Below the pieces are notes generated by a model that had not been told where the DNA came from, searched no databases, and saw only the letters and a list, made by a program, of their open reading frames with translations. A stretch of DNA of 64,000 nucleotides, from the NCBI RefSeq assembly GCF_001563285.1, contig NZ_CP005190.1, positions 62,001-126,000 on the forward strand, given 5' to 3'. Position numbers and translations under genes: made by a program. Origin of the DNA: Sphingobium sp. MI1205 (GTDB lineage: Bacteria; Pseudomonadota; Alphaproteobacteria; Sphingomonadales; Sphingomonadaceae). This document shows positions 45,878 to 56,590 of the stretch, piece after piece; position 1 is the first letter of the stretch; every line of letters starts with the position of its first letter.

Positions 45878-46342
45878 ATGAAGGGAAAGCGGACCAATCT
45901 CGGCAACGCCGATTGCGGCATTGCCCGTTCCCTTGAAGTGGTCGGCGACTGGTGGTCGTTGCTGATCGTGCGCGAAGCCTTCAAGGGAAGGGAGCGCTTC
46001 GGCGAATTCCAGAAGGCTATCGGGCTGGCCAAGAACATATTGTCCGCGCGGCTGAAGAAGCTGGTCGAACATGACATCTTCCGGATAGAGCCGGACGCGG
46101 ACAACGGCGTCGGCCACCGCTATGTCCTCACCGCAAAGGGAGAGGGGTTGTACGTCGTTCTCATGGCGCTGTGGCAGTGGGGCGAAAGCACATGCTTCAA
46201 GCCGGACGAGGCCCGATATGCGATGGTCGACCGCCAGAATGGCGAACCGCTGGCCAGGATCGAGCTGAAGGCCAGAGACGGGCGGGTCCTGGGGCCGCGC
46301 GACTTCGTGGCCTCGCGCATGGACGACAAGGCAGCCGCCTGA
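45878..46342 (+). CDS. HxlR-family transcriptional regulator
   Basis: The 154-aa MarR-like winged helix protein has the family signature CGIARSLEVVGDWWSLLIVR then EFQKAIGLAKNILSARLKKL. GGAG lies six bases before the ATG at 45878; earlier Met codons lack such a site. HxlR proteins often sense redox or aldehydes. It likely controls the reductase and itself through the shared repeat. Confidence 0.93.
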   Translation: MKGKRTNLGNADCGIARSLEVVGDWWSLLIVREAFKGRERFGEFQKAIGLAKNILSARLKKLVEHDIFRIEPDADNGVGHRYVLTAKGEGLYVVLMALWQWGESTCFKPDEARYAMVDRQNGEPLARIELKARDGRVLGPRDFVASRMDDKAAA

Positions 46343-46360
46343 CGCGGTTGCTGACGCCGG

Positions 46361-46996
46361 TCAGGAGGGGATCAGGCCGCTTCCCTGGAGGAAGAGTTCG
46401 CTCGTCCTGTCATACAGATCGCCGGCATCCGTCTTTTCGCCGAGCAGGCCCCTCAGTTCCAGACTGACGACGCCGTGCAGCGTCGCCCAGAGCATCTGGG
46501 AGAGTTGCCGGGCTTCGTCCCGCCGATCTTCCGGAAGGCAGGCCGCGACCGCCTCCCGCATGGCGCGGAATGTCGACCAGGCGCGCCGCCGGCTTTCCAG
46601 CGGCGCTTCATAGGCCCGGCCGAGGTCGCCGAACATGACATTGTAGAATGCCGGTTCCGCCAGCGCATAGGCGCGATAGGCCTTGCATATCGCCCGCAAT
46701 CGGGCGACCGGCGCAGGTTCTGCCAGGCATTTTCCGAATTCGCGGCCCAAGCCGTCGAAACTGTGGATATACAGCGCGTCCAGCAGCCCCGCCTTGCCCG
46801 AAAAGCAGGTATAGATCATCTTCGTCGAAGCGTTGACGACCTCCGCGACGCGCCGGACCGTCAGCGCGGCTGGCCCTTCCTCGCTCAAAATGCGCGCGGC
46901 GGCGGCGAGGATGGCGGACCGCGTCTCGTCCCGATAGGTGGCGCGGACCTGTTGCAGGTCGACGCCACCTTCCCATCGGGCCGTGCCGGACGGCAT
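46361..46996 (-). CDS. TetR-family transcriptional regulator
   Basis: The 211-aa protein has the DNA-binding segment AILAAAARILSEEGPAALTV followed by EVVNASTKMIYTCFSGKAGL. It lies 5 bases downstream of the nitronate-monooxygenase-like gene on the same strand, so it is co-transcribed. A 16-bp palindrome in the divergent promoter region (48248-48263) is the likely operator. Confidence 0.91.
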   Translation of the reverse strand: MPSGTARWEGGVDLQQVRATYRDETRSAILAAAARILSEEGPAALTVRRVAEVVNASTKMIYTCFSGKAGLLDALYIHSFDGLGREFGKCLAEPAPVARLRAICKAYRAYALAEPAFYNVMFGDLGRAYEAPLESRRRAWSTFRAMREAVAACLPEDRRDEARQLSQMLWATLHGVVSLELRGLLGEKTDAGDLYDRTSELFLQGSGLIPS

Positions 46997-47001
46997 GCCG
47001 C

Positions 47002-48006
47002 CTATGCCGTTTCGAGCGCGTTCTGGACCGTTGCGCCCAGGGAGCGGCCCAGCCGGTCGGTGATGATCTGCTCGGCTTCGTTCATGATGCGGTCGACAAG
47101 TTCCTTCACGGTCGGCACGTCCCGGATCAATCCGACGACCAGCCCGCAACTCCATGCACCGACATCGACCTCGCCTTCAACCATTACCTTGGGATAGACG
47201 CCCGCGACCTGCTCGAAAATATCGTCGATCTTGATCGCGTCGCCCTTTTCCCGTTCGATCTGGCGGATCTTCTCCACGCCGGGATTGTTGAGCACGCGTT
47301 CGGTATTGCGCAGCGGCCGCATCACCAGCCGCGTATCGAGTTCCGTCGCCTCGACAAGCGCCCGTTTCACATTTTCATGGACCGGCGCGTCCTGGGTCGC
47401 GACGAAACGGGTTCCCATGTTGACGCCGTCGGCGCCCAGCGCCAGCGCCGCCACCAGGCTGCGGCCGTCGGCCATGCCGCCCGACGCGACGAACGGCACG
47501 GAAAGCGCCTCCGCCGCCAATGGCAGCAGGATCATGTTGGGAATGTCGTCTTCGCCCGGATGCCCGCCGCATTCGAAGCCGTCGACGCTGACCGCGTCGC
47601 AGCCGATCCGTTCGGCCTTCAGGGCGTGGCGCACGGAGGTGCATTTGTGGATGACCTTGATGCCGGCCTGCTTGAACAGCGGCATATATTCTTCCGGGCT
47701 GCGCCCCGCCGTTTCCACGATCCGGATGCCGTTTTCGGCGATGACCTGGATATATTCGGCATAGGGCGGCGCGTTGAAGGTCGGCAGGAAGGTCAGGTTC
47801 ACGCCGAACGGCTTGTCGGTCAGATCCCGTGCCTTCGCGATTTCCTGCCCCAGCAGTTCAGGGGTGCGCTGGGTCAGGCCGGTGATCAGGCCCAGGCCGC
47901 CCGCATTGGAAACCGCGGCGGCGAGGGAGGCGAAGCCGACATAGTGCATCCCGCCCTGTATGATCGGATGTTCGATCCCGAACAGTTCCGTGATCCGCGT
48001 GCGCAT
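47002..48006 (-). CDS. Nitronate monooxygenase-like FMN enzyme
   Basis: The 334-aa TIM-barrel flavoprotein begins TRITELFGIEHPIIQGGMHY and has the FMN phosphate segments FVASGGMADGRSLVAALALG and ADGVNMGTRFVATQDAPVHE. A catalytic-type His is in ECGGHPGEDD. The superfamily includes nitronate monooxygenases and enoyl-ACP reductase FabK-like enzymes, so the substrate is uncertain. The frame upstream of 48006 is not conserved. Confidence 0.88.
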   Translation of the reverse strand: MRTRITELFGIEHPIIQGGMHYVGFASLAAAVSNAGGLGLITGLTQRTPELLGQEIAKARDLTDKPFGVNLTFLPTFNAPPYAEYIQVIAENGIRIVETAGRSPEEYMPLFKQAGIKVIHKCTSVRHALKAERIGCDAVSVDGFECGGHPGEDDIPNMILLPLAAEALSVPFVASGGMADGRSLVAALALGADGVNMGTRFVATQDAPVHENVKRALVEATELDTRLVMRPLRNTERVLNNPGVEKIRQIEREKGDAIKIDDIFEQVAGVYPKVMVEGEVDVGAWSCGLVVGLIRDVPTVKELVDRIMNEAEQIITDRLGRSLGATVQNALETA

Positions 48007-48447
48007 TCCTAAGCTCCTTCGTCGTCTGCCCAATCCGGTAACAGTGTTACCAATGAAAACATCGTTGTTCAAGCGCGGACGGCAGGATTTTAAAATTGCC
48101 TGAAAACAGTGCCTTGCGAGGAATCGATATGTCGGGCGGCGGCGGGACGGTTCTGGTCGCCGCCCCGCTGCGCATCGCCGATTCGGCCTGCCCAGGGCTT
48201 TTCCGCGCCTTGGCAGGAGCGCGGCGGAACATGATTGACATTGCAGAATGTGTATATACACATAACGCAACGAGTCGGGATGCCGGAGTGGATCGAGTCC
48301 GGTTGCGTCGCTTCGTGAAAGGCAGTCAGCGGGAACCCCGTCGCTCCCTGCCGGGCCGTGTCGCCCGGCGGCGGTCGACGGGCCGTGCCGTTCAAGCCTG
48401 TGATTTCAAGGCAACCCATCGGTCGAATGGGCCCAGGAGGGGGATTG
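48007..48447. other. divergent regulatory region, 441 bases
   Basis: No gene is seen. It contains the 16-bp palindrome at 48248-48263 and a TTGACA at about 48236-48241 that could be a -35 box for the TonB receptor gene. The rest is ordinary GC-rich DNA with no strong hairpin. Confidence 0.6.
48248..48263. promoter_or_regulatory. 16-bp perfect palindrome, TetR operator candidate
   Basis: ATGTGTATATACACAT is a perfect inverted repeat. It lies just after a TTGACA element, between the nitronate-monooxygenase-like/TetR pair and the TonB receptor gene. Position and symmetry fit a TetR dimer. Confidence 0.65.
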
Positions 48448-50769
48448 ATGATGAAAATGCTCAAGACGGCGCTTTATTTGGCTGGGGCGGCTATTCTGCC
48501 CCATGCCGCCCATGGCCAGGCGGCCCCCGCCGACCAGGGCAATGGCCTGAACAGCGTCAGCGACATCGTCGTGACGGCGCAGAAGCGCGCCCAGAGCCTC
48601 AGCACCGTGCCGATGTCGGTGACGGCGCTGACCGGGGAGCAGCTTGCGGCGCGGGGGATCAACGATGTCCAGGATCTGGCGAAGGTCACGCCCGGCCTCA
48701 ATTTCGTGCAGAGCGGCAGCGGCGTGCCGGTCTATTCGCTGCGCGGCGTGGGCTTCTACGACACGGCGGTGGGTGCGCGCCCGACCGTCAGCGTCTATGT
48801 CGACGAGGCGCCCTTGCCCTTTTCCGTGATGACGACCGGCGCCGCCTTCGACCTGGAGCGGGTCGAAGTGCTCAAGGGGCCGCAGGGAACCCTGTTCGGC
48901 CAGAACGCCACGGGCGGCGCGATCAACTATATCGCCGCGAAGCCCAGGGATGAGCTGGGCGCGGGCGTGACGGCGAGTTTCGCGCGCTTCAACACGCTGG
49001 ACGCGCAGGGCTATGTCACCGGCCCGCTTGCGCCGGGCCTCAACGCCCGCCTGGCGGTTCGCGGGGTGCGGGGCGACGGCTGGCAGCAAAGCTATACCCG
49101 CAACGACAGCCTGGGCCGCCAGCGCATGCTCCAGGGCCGGTTCCTTCTGGACTGGCAGGCGTCCGATCGCCTCAGGCTCTCGCTCAATCTCAACGGTTTC
49201 ATCGACGATGGGGATATGCAGGCGGGCCAGCTCCTCGCCGTGGTTCCCTTGTTCGGGGCATTTGCCAGCACCATTCCGCTCGTCACCAACTATCCGCGCG
49301 CGCCCCAGACGCCGCGCGCGGCGGACTGGAACGCCAACACGCCCTACCGCAAGGACAACAGCTTCTACCAGGCGGTGCTGCGCGGGGATTACGAACTGAC
49401 CGACGACATCACGCTGGTCTCGCTCAATTCCTACGCGCATATGAGCATGGACCAGCGGATCGACCTGGACGGCACGTCGCTGACGAACGGCGACCAGAGC
49501 ATTCGCGGCCGCATCTCGTCCTTTTCGACCGAGGAGCGGCTGACCGGCAATTTCGGGCCAGCGACCATCATCCTGGGCGTCAACTATGCGCATGACAAGA
49601 CGCGGGAGAATGCGATCTGGGCGACCTACTATTCCACCCAGAACAGCTTTTTCACGCCGCTGACCAACGACGTCGCCGCCGCGCCCTACGGCTATCAGGA
49701 TTTCAACACCTATGCGGCGTTCGGCAATGTCGACTATGACATCGGCCGCCTGGTCACGCTGCACGCCGGCGCCCGCTATACCAAGGCGGACCTGGACTAT
49801 GAGGGGTGCGGGCTTCCGGCCAACCAGAATTCGGCGGTCGGGCTGACGCGGCTGTTCAACAATATCCGCGCCGCGGCCGGGCTGGGGCCGATACCCGTCA
49901 TTCCGATGGACGGTTGCTCGACGCTGGACGCCAATCTCAACTATGCCAGCCATATCGAAGGGACGTTCAACGAGGACAGCCTGTCCTGGCGCTTCGGCGT
50001 CGACGTGAAGCCCGCCGACCGGGTGCTGCTCTATTTCAACGCGAGCCGGGGCTACAAGGCGGGCAGCGTGCCCGTCCTTTCGGGCACCAGCGTCGACCAA
50101 TATGTTCCGGTGAAGCAGGAAAGCGTGGTCGCGCTGGAGGCGGGGTTCAAGGCGTCGCTTTTCGGGCGGCTGGTCGACGTGACCGGCGCGGCCTTCAACT
50201 ATGACTATTCGGACAAGCAGCTTCAGGGGCGCATCATCACGCTGATGGGGCCGCTGATCGCGCTGGTCAACGTGCCCAAGTCCCGCGTTCGCGGCTTTGA
50301 GGGGCAGGTCACGGTCTATCCGACCAACGGCCTGTCCCTGACCGCCGCGGCGACGTATCTGGACTCGAAGGTCACGTCGGACTTCATCAACTACACGATC
50401 ATCGGCACGCGCCAGAACTTCAAGGGGAATGATTTTCCCTATACGCCCAAATGGCAGGTCAATCTGGACGGCGCATACCGCTTTCCGATTTCATCGCGGC
50501 TGGATGCCAATCTGGGCGTCAACTACAGCTACCGGACCAAGACCAATGCGGGCTTCGGCAACGAACCGCTGCTCTACATGAAGGACTATGGCGTGCTCGA
50601 CCTGCGCGCCGGCTTCGGCGGCAGCGACGGCAATTGGCAGGTCAGCGTCTTCGGCCGCAACGTGACCAACAGCTATTACTGGACCAACGTCGCCAAGCTC
50701 TATGACGTCGTCCGCAGGCTGGCGGGGCAGCCCGCGACCTACGGCATCCAGATGAACTGGCGCTTCTAG
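48448..50769 (+). CDS. TonB-dependent receptor
   Basis: The 773-aa outer membrane receptor has a signal peptide (MMKMLKTALYLAGAAILPHA) and TonB box DIVVTAQKR. The plug contains VEVLKGPQGTLFGQNATGGA, and the barrel ends QPATYGIQMNWRF. This is the type common in sphingomonads, used for complex hydrophobic or sugar substrates. AGGAGG precedes the ATG. It lies just upstream of the catabolic SDR-BVMO operon and may take up its substrate. Confidence 0.94.
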   Translation: MMKMLKTALYLAGAAILPHAAHGQAAPADQGNGLNSVSDIVVTAQKRAQSLSTVPMSVTALTGEQLAARGINDVQDLAKVTPGLNFVQSGSGVPVYSLRGVGFYDTAVGARPTVSVYVDEAPLPFSVMTTGAAFDLERVEVLKGPQGTLFGQNATGGAINYIAAKPRDELGAGVTASFARFNTLDAQGYVTGPLAPGLNARLAVRGVRGDGWQQSYTRNDSLGRQRMLQGRFLLDWQASDRLRLSLNLNGFIDDGDMQAGQLLAVVPLFGAFASTIPLVTNYPRAPQTPRAADWNANTPYRKDNSFYQAVLRGDYELTDDITLVSLNSYAHMSMDQRIDLDGTSLTNGDQSIRGRISSFSTEERLTGNFGPATIILGVNYAHDKTRENAIWATYYSTQNSFFTPLTNDVAAAPYGYQDFNTYAAFGNVDYDIGRLVTLHAGARYTKADLDYEGCGLPANQNSAVGLTRLFNNIRAAAGLGPIPVIPMDGCSTLDANLNYASHIEGTFNEDSLSWRFGVDVKPADRVLLYFNASRGYKAGSVPVLSGTSVDQYVPVKQESVVALEAGFKASLFGRLVDVTGAAFNYDYSDKQLQGRIITLMGPLIALVNVPKSRVRGFEGQVTVYPTNGLSLTAAATYLDSKVTSDFINYTIIGTRQNFKGNDFPYTPKWQVNLDGAYRFPISSRLDANLGVNYSYRTKTNAGFGNEPLLYMKDYGVLDLRAGFGGSDGNWQVSVFGRNVTNSYYWTNVAKLYDVVRRLAGQPATYGIQMNWRF

Positions 50770-50917
50770 GCCATGCGGAGCGGAACAGGCGCGCAGGCTT
50801 GCAAGGCCGCTCCGACCAAGGCGGGGGACGGGCGCGCCCGTTTCCCCGCCGCCATTTCCGGCACGCGGTCGGCGACCGCGTGCCGTCCGTTTTCAGCCAA
50901 GGGTCTTCGAGGGTTCG

Positions 50918-51667
50918 ATGCAGGATAAATCCGTTCTCGTAACCGGCGCCGCGGGGGGCGTCGGAAAAGCCATTGCCAGGCGCTTCGCGGAGCAGGGCGC
51001 GTCCGTCCTCGTCACCGACATCGATGCGCGGGCCGCCGGCCAGGTCGCCGAGGCGATTGGCGGACAGGGCAGGGCGCGGGCGGCCACGCTGGACGTCGGC
51101 GACGCCGCCTCGATCGAATTCGCCGTCGCCTCCATCGTCGGATGGACCGGGCGGCTGGACGTGGTCGTGCATGCGGCGGGCATGTGGGCGGGCGGCACCG
51201 TGCTCGACATCGACGAAGCGCGGTGGACGCGGGTGCTGGAAGTGAACACGACCAGCGCCTATCTGATCGCCCGGCATTGCGTGCCCCACCTTCGGCAGAC
51301 CAGGGGATCGATCATCAACATCGCCTCCGTCGCGGGGCTGAAGGGCACGCCGGGCGCGGTCGCCTACAACAGTTCCAAGAGCGCGGTCGTCGGAATGACG
51401 AAGTGCATGGCGCTCGATTTCGCGGCATCGGGAGTCCGGGTGAACTGCATCTGCCCGGGCGTGATCGACACGCCGATGGTGGATGCGGTGCTGGCGCATC
51501 ATGGCGAGGCGTTCACGCGGGAGGATCTCGCCCGGCGTCATCCGCTCGGTCGGCTGGGCACGCCGGAGGACATTGCCGGCGCGGTCAGTTTCCTGGCGTC
51601 CGACGACGCGTCCTGGATCACCGGAACCGCCCTTGTCGTGGACGGCGGCTCCATGGCCGGGGTCTGA
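50918..51667 (+). CDS. SDR family NAD(P)-dependent alcohol dehydrogenase
   Basis: The 249-aa classical SDR has the cofactor loop TGAAGGVGKAIA at the N-terminus and the catalytic YNSSK motif. It ends ITGTALVVDGGS. Acidic DID after the second strand suggests NAD. It opens the operon, and with the Baeyer-Villiger enzyme three genes on it could oxidise a secondary alcohol to the ketone that enzyme needs. Confidence 0.92.
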   Translation: MQDKSVLVTGAAGGVGKAIARRFAEQGASVLVTDIDARAAGQVAEAIGGQGRARAATLDVGDAASIEFAVASIVGWTGRLDVVVHAAGMWAGGTVLDIDEARWTRVLEVNTTSAYLIARHCVPHLRQTRGSIINIASVAGLKGTPGAVAYNSSKSAVVGMTKCMALDFAASGVRVNCICPGVIDTPMVDAVLAHHGEAFTREDLARRHPLGRLGTPEDIAGAVSFLASDDASWITGTALVVDGGSMAGV

Positions 51668-51671
51668 TCGC

Positions 51672-52826
51672 ATGAGCGCAGCATCCCCCGCCATGGATGG
51701 ACGGAGCGACGGGTCGATGACGATCCGGGGCGCGATCCTGGAAACGTCGGACGCGCCGCGGCCCTATGCCGACAGCCGGCCGATCCGGATCGGCACGCTG
51801 GACCTGACGCCGCCCGGCCCCGGCGAGATATTGGTCAAGGTCGAGGCGGCCAGCCTCTGCCATTCGGACCTGTCCGTCATCAACGGAAACCGCAGGCGCC
51901 CGCTGCCCATGCTGCTGGGGCATGAATCCAGCGGGCGCGTCGTCGCCCTGGGACCGGATGTCGACGACCTCGCCCTGGGACAGCGCGTCGTCCTCACCTT
52001 CATGCCCCGCTGCGGCGCCTGCGACGCATGCCGGACCGAAGGGCGCATTCCCTGCACCCGCGGCACCGCCGCCAACGGGGCGGGGACGCTGCTCGACGGC
52101 GCCGTGCACCTCAGCGAATGCGGCCACCCCGTCCTCCACCATCTGGGGGTCTCCGCCTTCGCGGATCACCTGGTCGCGCATCGCAGTTCCGCCGTCCCGG
52201 TGGGCGACGACGTTCCGCCGGACGTGGCGGCGCTGCTGGGCTGCGCCGTGCTCACCGGCGGCGGCGCGCTCCTCAACGAGGCGCGGCCTACCGAGGCGGA
52301 CGTGGTGGCGGTCATCGGCCTGGGCGGCGTCGGCATGGCCGCGCTCATCACCGCGAAGGCGCTGCGTCCGCGCCGGATCGTCGCGATCGACGCGCTTCCG
52401 GACAAGCTCGCCCTAGCCCGTTCGCTGGGCGCCGACGAGGCGCTGTCGCCGCAGGACGCCGTCGACCGGGGGATCAGGGCCGACATCGTCATGGAATGCG
52501 CCGGCCATCCCAAGGCGTTCGAAACCGCCTTCGCCATCACCGCGCCCGGCGGCACGACCGTGACGGTCGGCCTGCCCGCGCCCGGCGCCATGGCGCAGAT
52601 ATCGCCCTTGCAGGTGACCGCCGAGGCGCGCCGCATCGTCGGCAGCTATCTTGGTTCGTCGGTTCCCCGGCGCGACATTCCGTTCCTGGAAAGGCTGTGG
52701 CGCGAAGGCCGGCTGCCGGTCGAGCGGCTGATTTCGCGCCGCATCGGGCTGGAGGACATCAACGCCGCCTTCGACGCCCTGGCATCGGGCGACCAGCTTC
52801 GCCAGGTCATCATGTTCGATGCCTAG
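51672..52826 (+). CDS. Zinc-dependent medium-chain alcohol dehydrogenase
   Basis: The 384-aa enzyme has catalytic zinc ligands C63 (SLCHSDLS) and H84-E85 (GHES). Its structural zinc lobe is C114, C117, C120 and C128. The NAD loop is VIGLGGVGMAALI. This fits class III/aryl-alcohol type dehydrogenases. In the proposed pathway it could oxidise a primary or omega-hydroxy alcohol to an aldehyde for the aldehyde dehydrogenase. An ATG at 51717 would drop 15 residues of leader. Confidence 0.92.
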   Translation: MSAASPAMDGRSDGSMTIRGAILETSDAPRPYADSRPIRIGTLDLTPPGPGEILVKVEAASLCHSDLSVINGNRRRPLPMLLGHESSGRVVALGPDVDDLALGQRVVLTFMPRCGACDACRTEGRIPCTRGTAANGAGTLLDGAVHLSECGHPVLHHLGVSAFADHLVAHRSSAVPVGDDVPPDVAALLGCAVLTGGGALLNEARPTEADVVAVIGLGGVGMAALITAKALRPRRIVAIDALPDKLALARSLGADEALSPQDAVDRGIRADIVMECAGHPKAFETAFAITAPGGTTVTVGLPAPGAMAQISPLQVTAEARRIVGSYLGSSVPRRDIPFLERLWREGRLPVERLISRRIGLEDINAAFDALASGDQLRQVIMFDA

Positions 52827-52890
52827 TTCACGGCCCGGTTCACGCGCCGCCACGCATATGCCGCAGGTTCGCGGCCAGAGAGGAAAGACC

Positions 52891-54870
52891 ATGTCCGCCA
52901 ACCCCATCGACCATGCAGATGCGTTCGACACCTATCTTCCGATCGACATCGACGATGCCGAACTGGAGCGTATATTGGAGAAGGCGGAACTGCCCGCCCT
53001 GCTGGCCGCGCTGGCGAAGCTGACGGGCGACACGTCGCTGGTTCCCCCATCGCTCAAGCCGCCGCATACGCGCAAATCCTTCATCCCGATGCCGCAGGGC
53101 GGCCTTGACGAAGCACAGCAGAAGGAAGCGAGGCGGCTCGCCTTCGACGCGATCAGGCGGTATCGCGACGGCGAGATCCAGACGCCCGGCCACACCGACG
53201 ATGCGGAGCTGCGGGCGATCGTCAGCTTCCTCATCACCCGCGATTTCGACGATTACCGGGATCTTCTGATCCATGAGGTGGCCGACCATGACGTGGGCGC
53301 GCCCCGGTGGACCCTGTCCGAACTCGATCCCGACCGGCCGTTCAAGGTGCTGATCATCGGCGCGGGCATCACCGGCGTCGTCGCCGCCTATCGCCTCAAG
53401 CAGGCCGGGGTGGAGCATGTCGTGCTGGAAAAGAATCCAGAGATCGGCGGGACATGGTGGGAAAACACCTATCCGGGCTGCCGTCTCGACACGTCGAACT
53501 ATGCCTATAGCTTCAGCTTCGCGCAGAAGACCGACTGGCCGCAGAAATTCTCGCGCCAGTCGGAGATCCAGGACTATGTCCTGAAAGTGGCGCATGACTA
53601 TGGCGTGCGCGACCGCATCGTTTTCAATACCCTCGTCCGATCGGTGATCTATGACGAGGAAGCGGGCGAGTGGGAGGTGACGGCCGTCACCGACGGGGAG
53701 GTCAGGGTCCACCGCGCCAATGTCGTCATCAGCGGCACCGGCCAGCTCAACTCGCCCAAGCTGCCCAATATCGAGGGCATGGACAGCTTCGCGGGCGCAA
53801 GCATGCATTCCGCCCGTTGGAACCATGACGTAAGCCTGAAGGGCAAGCGGGTGGCGATCATCGGGACCGGCGCCAGCGCCTATCAGATCGCGCCGGCGAT
53901 CGCCGACGAGGTCGGCAAGCTGGAGGTGTTCCAGCGCAGCGCGCCCTGGCTGTTGCCCACGGCCGACTATCTGGACGACATCAGCCCGGAACTGATGTGG
54001 CTGTTCCGGCACATTCCGGGCTATGCGCGCTGGTATCGCTTCTGGCAGTTCTGGCTCGCGACGGAAGGCCGGATGCCCACCGTCACCGCCGATGAAGGCT
54101 GGAGCGAAGAGGGTTCCATCGGCGCCATCAACCATGCCTTCCGCCAGGAACTGGAGGCCGAATTCCGCCGCCAGCTCGCCGACAGGCCGGACCTGATCGA
54201 CAAGGTCATTCCCACCTATCCGGCGGGGGCCAAGCGCCTGTTGCGCGACAATGGCCAATGGTCGGCCACGCTGCGCAAGCCGCATGTCGACCTGGTGACC
54301 GAAGGAATAGAGCGGATCGTGCCCGAAGGCGTCGTCACGGCGGACGGCGTGCTGCATGAGGTGGACGTCATCGCCTATGCCACCGGCTTCCGCGCGGACG
54401 AGTTCCTGGCCGACATGGAGGTGCGCGGGCGCGACGGCGTGGAGGTGCACGAATATTGGGACGGCGATCCGCGGGCCTATGCCACCATGACGGTGCCGGG
54501 CTTCCCCAATTTCTTCATCTGCGGCGGTCCCAATTCGGCCGTGGCGGCGAACGGCAGCGCGATCTTCATCGTCGAATGCAGCATCGAATATATATTGGAG
54601 TGCATCCGCACCCTGGTCGTGAAGCGGCTGAAGGACATGGAACCCACCGACGCCGCGACCGATGCCTTCGTGGGGAAGATCGACCGCGCCAACCGCGCGC
54701 GGGCATGGGGCGCGGAAGGCGTCACGAGCTGGTACAGGAACAAGACCGGCCGCGTTTCCGCCGTCTGGCCGTTCGAACTGCTGGAGTTCTGGAACATGAC
54801 GCGCGGGCCGGCCGAGGGCGATTATCGCTTCACCCCCTTGGGCGAGCTGACGACGCAGGCGGCGGAATGA
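52891..54870 (+). CDS. Flavin-dependent Baeyer-Villiger monooxygenase (HAPMO-type, N-terminal extension)
   Basis: The 659-aa enzyme inserts oxygen beside a ketone carbonyl using FAD and NADPH. It has a first Rossmann motif at residues 156-161 (IIGAGITG), a second near 325 (IIGTGASA), and between them the type I signature F300-A-G-x-x-x-H-x-x-x-W310. About 150 residues precede the first Rossmann, the length also seen in 4-hydroxyacetophenone monooxygenase. That extension suggests an aryl or bulky ketone substrate. Its stop overlaps the next gene by 4 bases. Confidence 0.93.
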   Translation: MSANPIDHADAFDTYLPIDIDDAELERILEKAELPALLAALAKLTGDTSLVPPSLKPPHTRKSFIPMPQGGLDEAQQKEARRLAFDAIRRYRDGEIQTPGHTDDAELRAIVSFLITRDFDDYRDLLIHEVADHDVGAPRWTLSELDPDRPFKVLIIGAGITGVVAAYRLKQAGVEHVVLEKNPEIGGTWWENTYPGCRLDTSNYAYSFSFAQKTDWPQKFSRQSEIQDYVLKVAHDYGVRDRIVFNTLVRSVIYDEEAGEWEVTAVTDGEVRVHRANVVISGTGQLNSPKLPNIEGMDSFAGASMHSARWNHDVSLKGKRVAIIGTGASAYQIAPAIADEVGKLEVFQRSAPWLLPTADYLDDISPELMWLFRHIPGYARWYRFWQFWLATEGRMPTVTADEGWSEEGSIGAINHAFRQELEAEFRRQLADRPDLIDKVIPTYPAGAKRLLRDNGQWSATLRKPHVDLVTEGIERIVPEGVVTADGVLHEVDVIAYATGFRADEFLADMEVRGRDGVEVHEYWDGDPRAYATMTVPGFPNFFICGGPNSAVAANGSAIFIVECSIEYILECIRTLVVKRLKDMEPTDAATDAFVGKIDRANRARAWGAEGVTSWYRNKTGRVSAVWPFELLEFWNMTRGPAEGDYRFTPLGELTTQAAE

Positions 54871-55600
54871 GCCGCCTGACGGGGAAGACCGCCCTGATCA
54901 CGGGCGCCGCCCGTGGCCTGGGCGCGGCCTATGTCCGCCGCTTCGTCGCCGAGGGCGCCAGGGTTCTGGTCACCGACGTGATCGACGAGGAGGGCCGGCT
55001 GCTGGCCGGGGAGATGGGCGCCGATGCCGCCGACTATCTCCGCCTGGACGTGTCCTGCGGCGAAAGCTGGGGGGCGGCGGCGGACCGATGCGTCGAACGG
55101 TTCGGCAGGATCGACATATTGGTGAACAATGCGGGCGTGGGCGGGGGCGGCGCGCTGGAAACCACGTCCGACGACCAATGGGAAAGGCAGATCGCCGTCA
55201 ATCTGGGCGGCGTCTTCTACGGCATGCGCGCCTGCATTCCGCGCATGGCGGCGGCCGGCGGCGGATCGGTGATCAACATCTCCTCGATCAACGGCGTCAG
55301 GGGCAATCGCGAACGTTACGGCTATGTCGCCTCCAAATTCGGGGTCATCGGCCTCACCAAGGCGGCCGCCCTCGACTTCGCGGCGGCGGGCGTCCGGGTG
55401 AACGCGGTGCTGCCCGGCATGATCAGCACGCCCATGACCGCGGGATTGAAGGTCGACACGTCGCTTATCCCGCTGGGACGGCCGGGGGGCATGGACGAAG
55501 TGGCCCAGGTCGTCGCGTTCCTCGCTTCGGATGAAGCATCCTATGTCACCGGCGCCGAATTCCTGGTCGATGGCGGCGTCGTGCAGAAAGTGGTTGGACA

Positions 55601-55604
<4 letters not shown>
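54867..55604 (+). CDS. SDR family oxidoreductase
   Basis: The 245-aa SDR begins SRLTGKTALITGAARGLGAA and has VNNAGVGGGGALETTSDDQW with the YGYVASKFG catalytic motif. It overlaps the genes on both sides by 4 bases. It may be a second alcohol dehydrogenase or a ketone reductase of the pathway; sequence alone does not say which. Confidence 0.92.

Positions 55605-56586
<982 letters not shown>

Positions 56587-56590
<4 letters not shown>

Noticed and set aside
48406..50100. A 564-residue minus-strand frame over the other TonB receptor
   Set aside because: Antisense shadow with no signal or motif.
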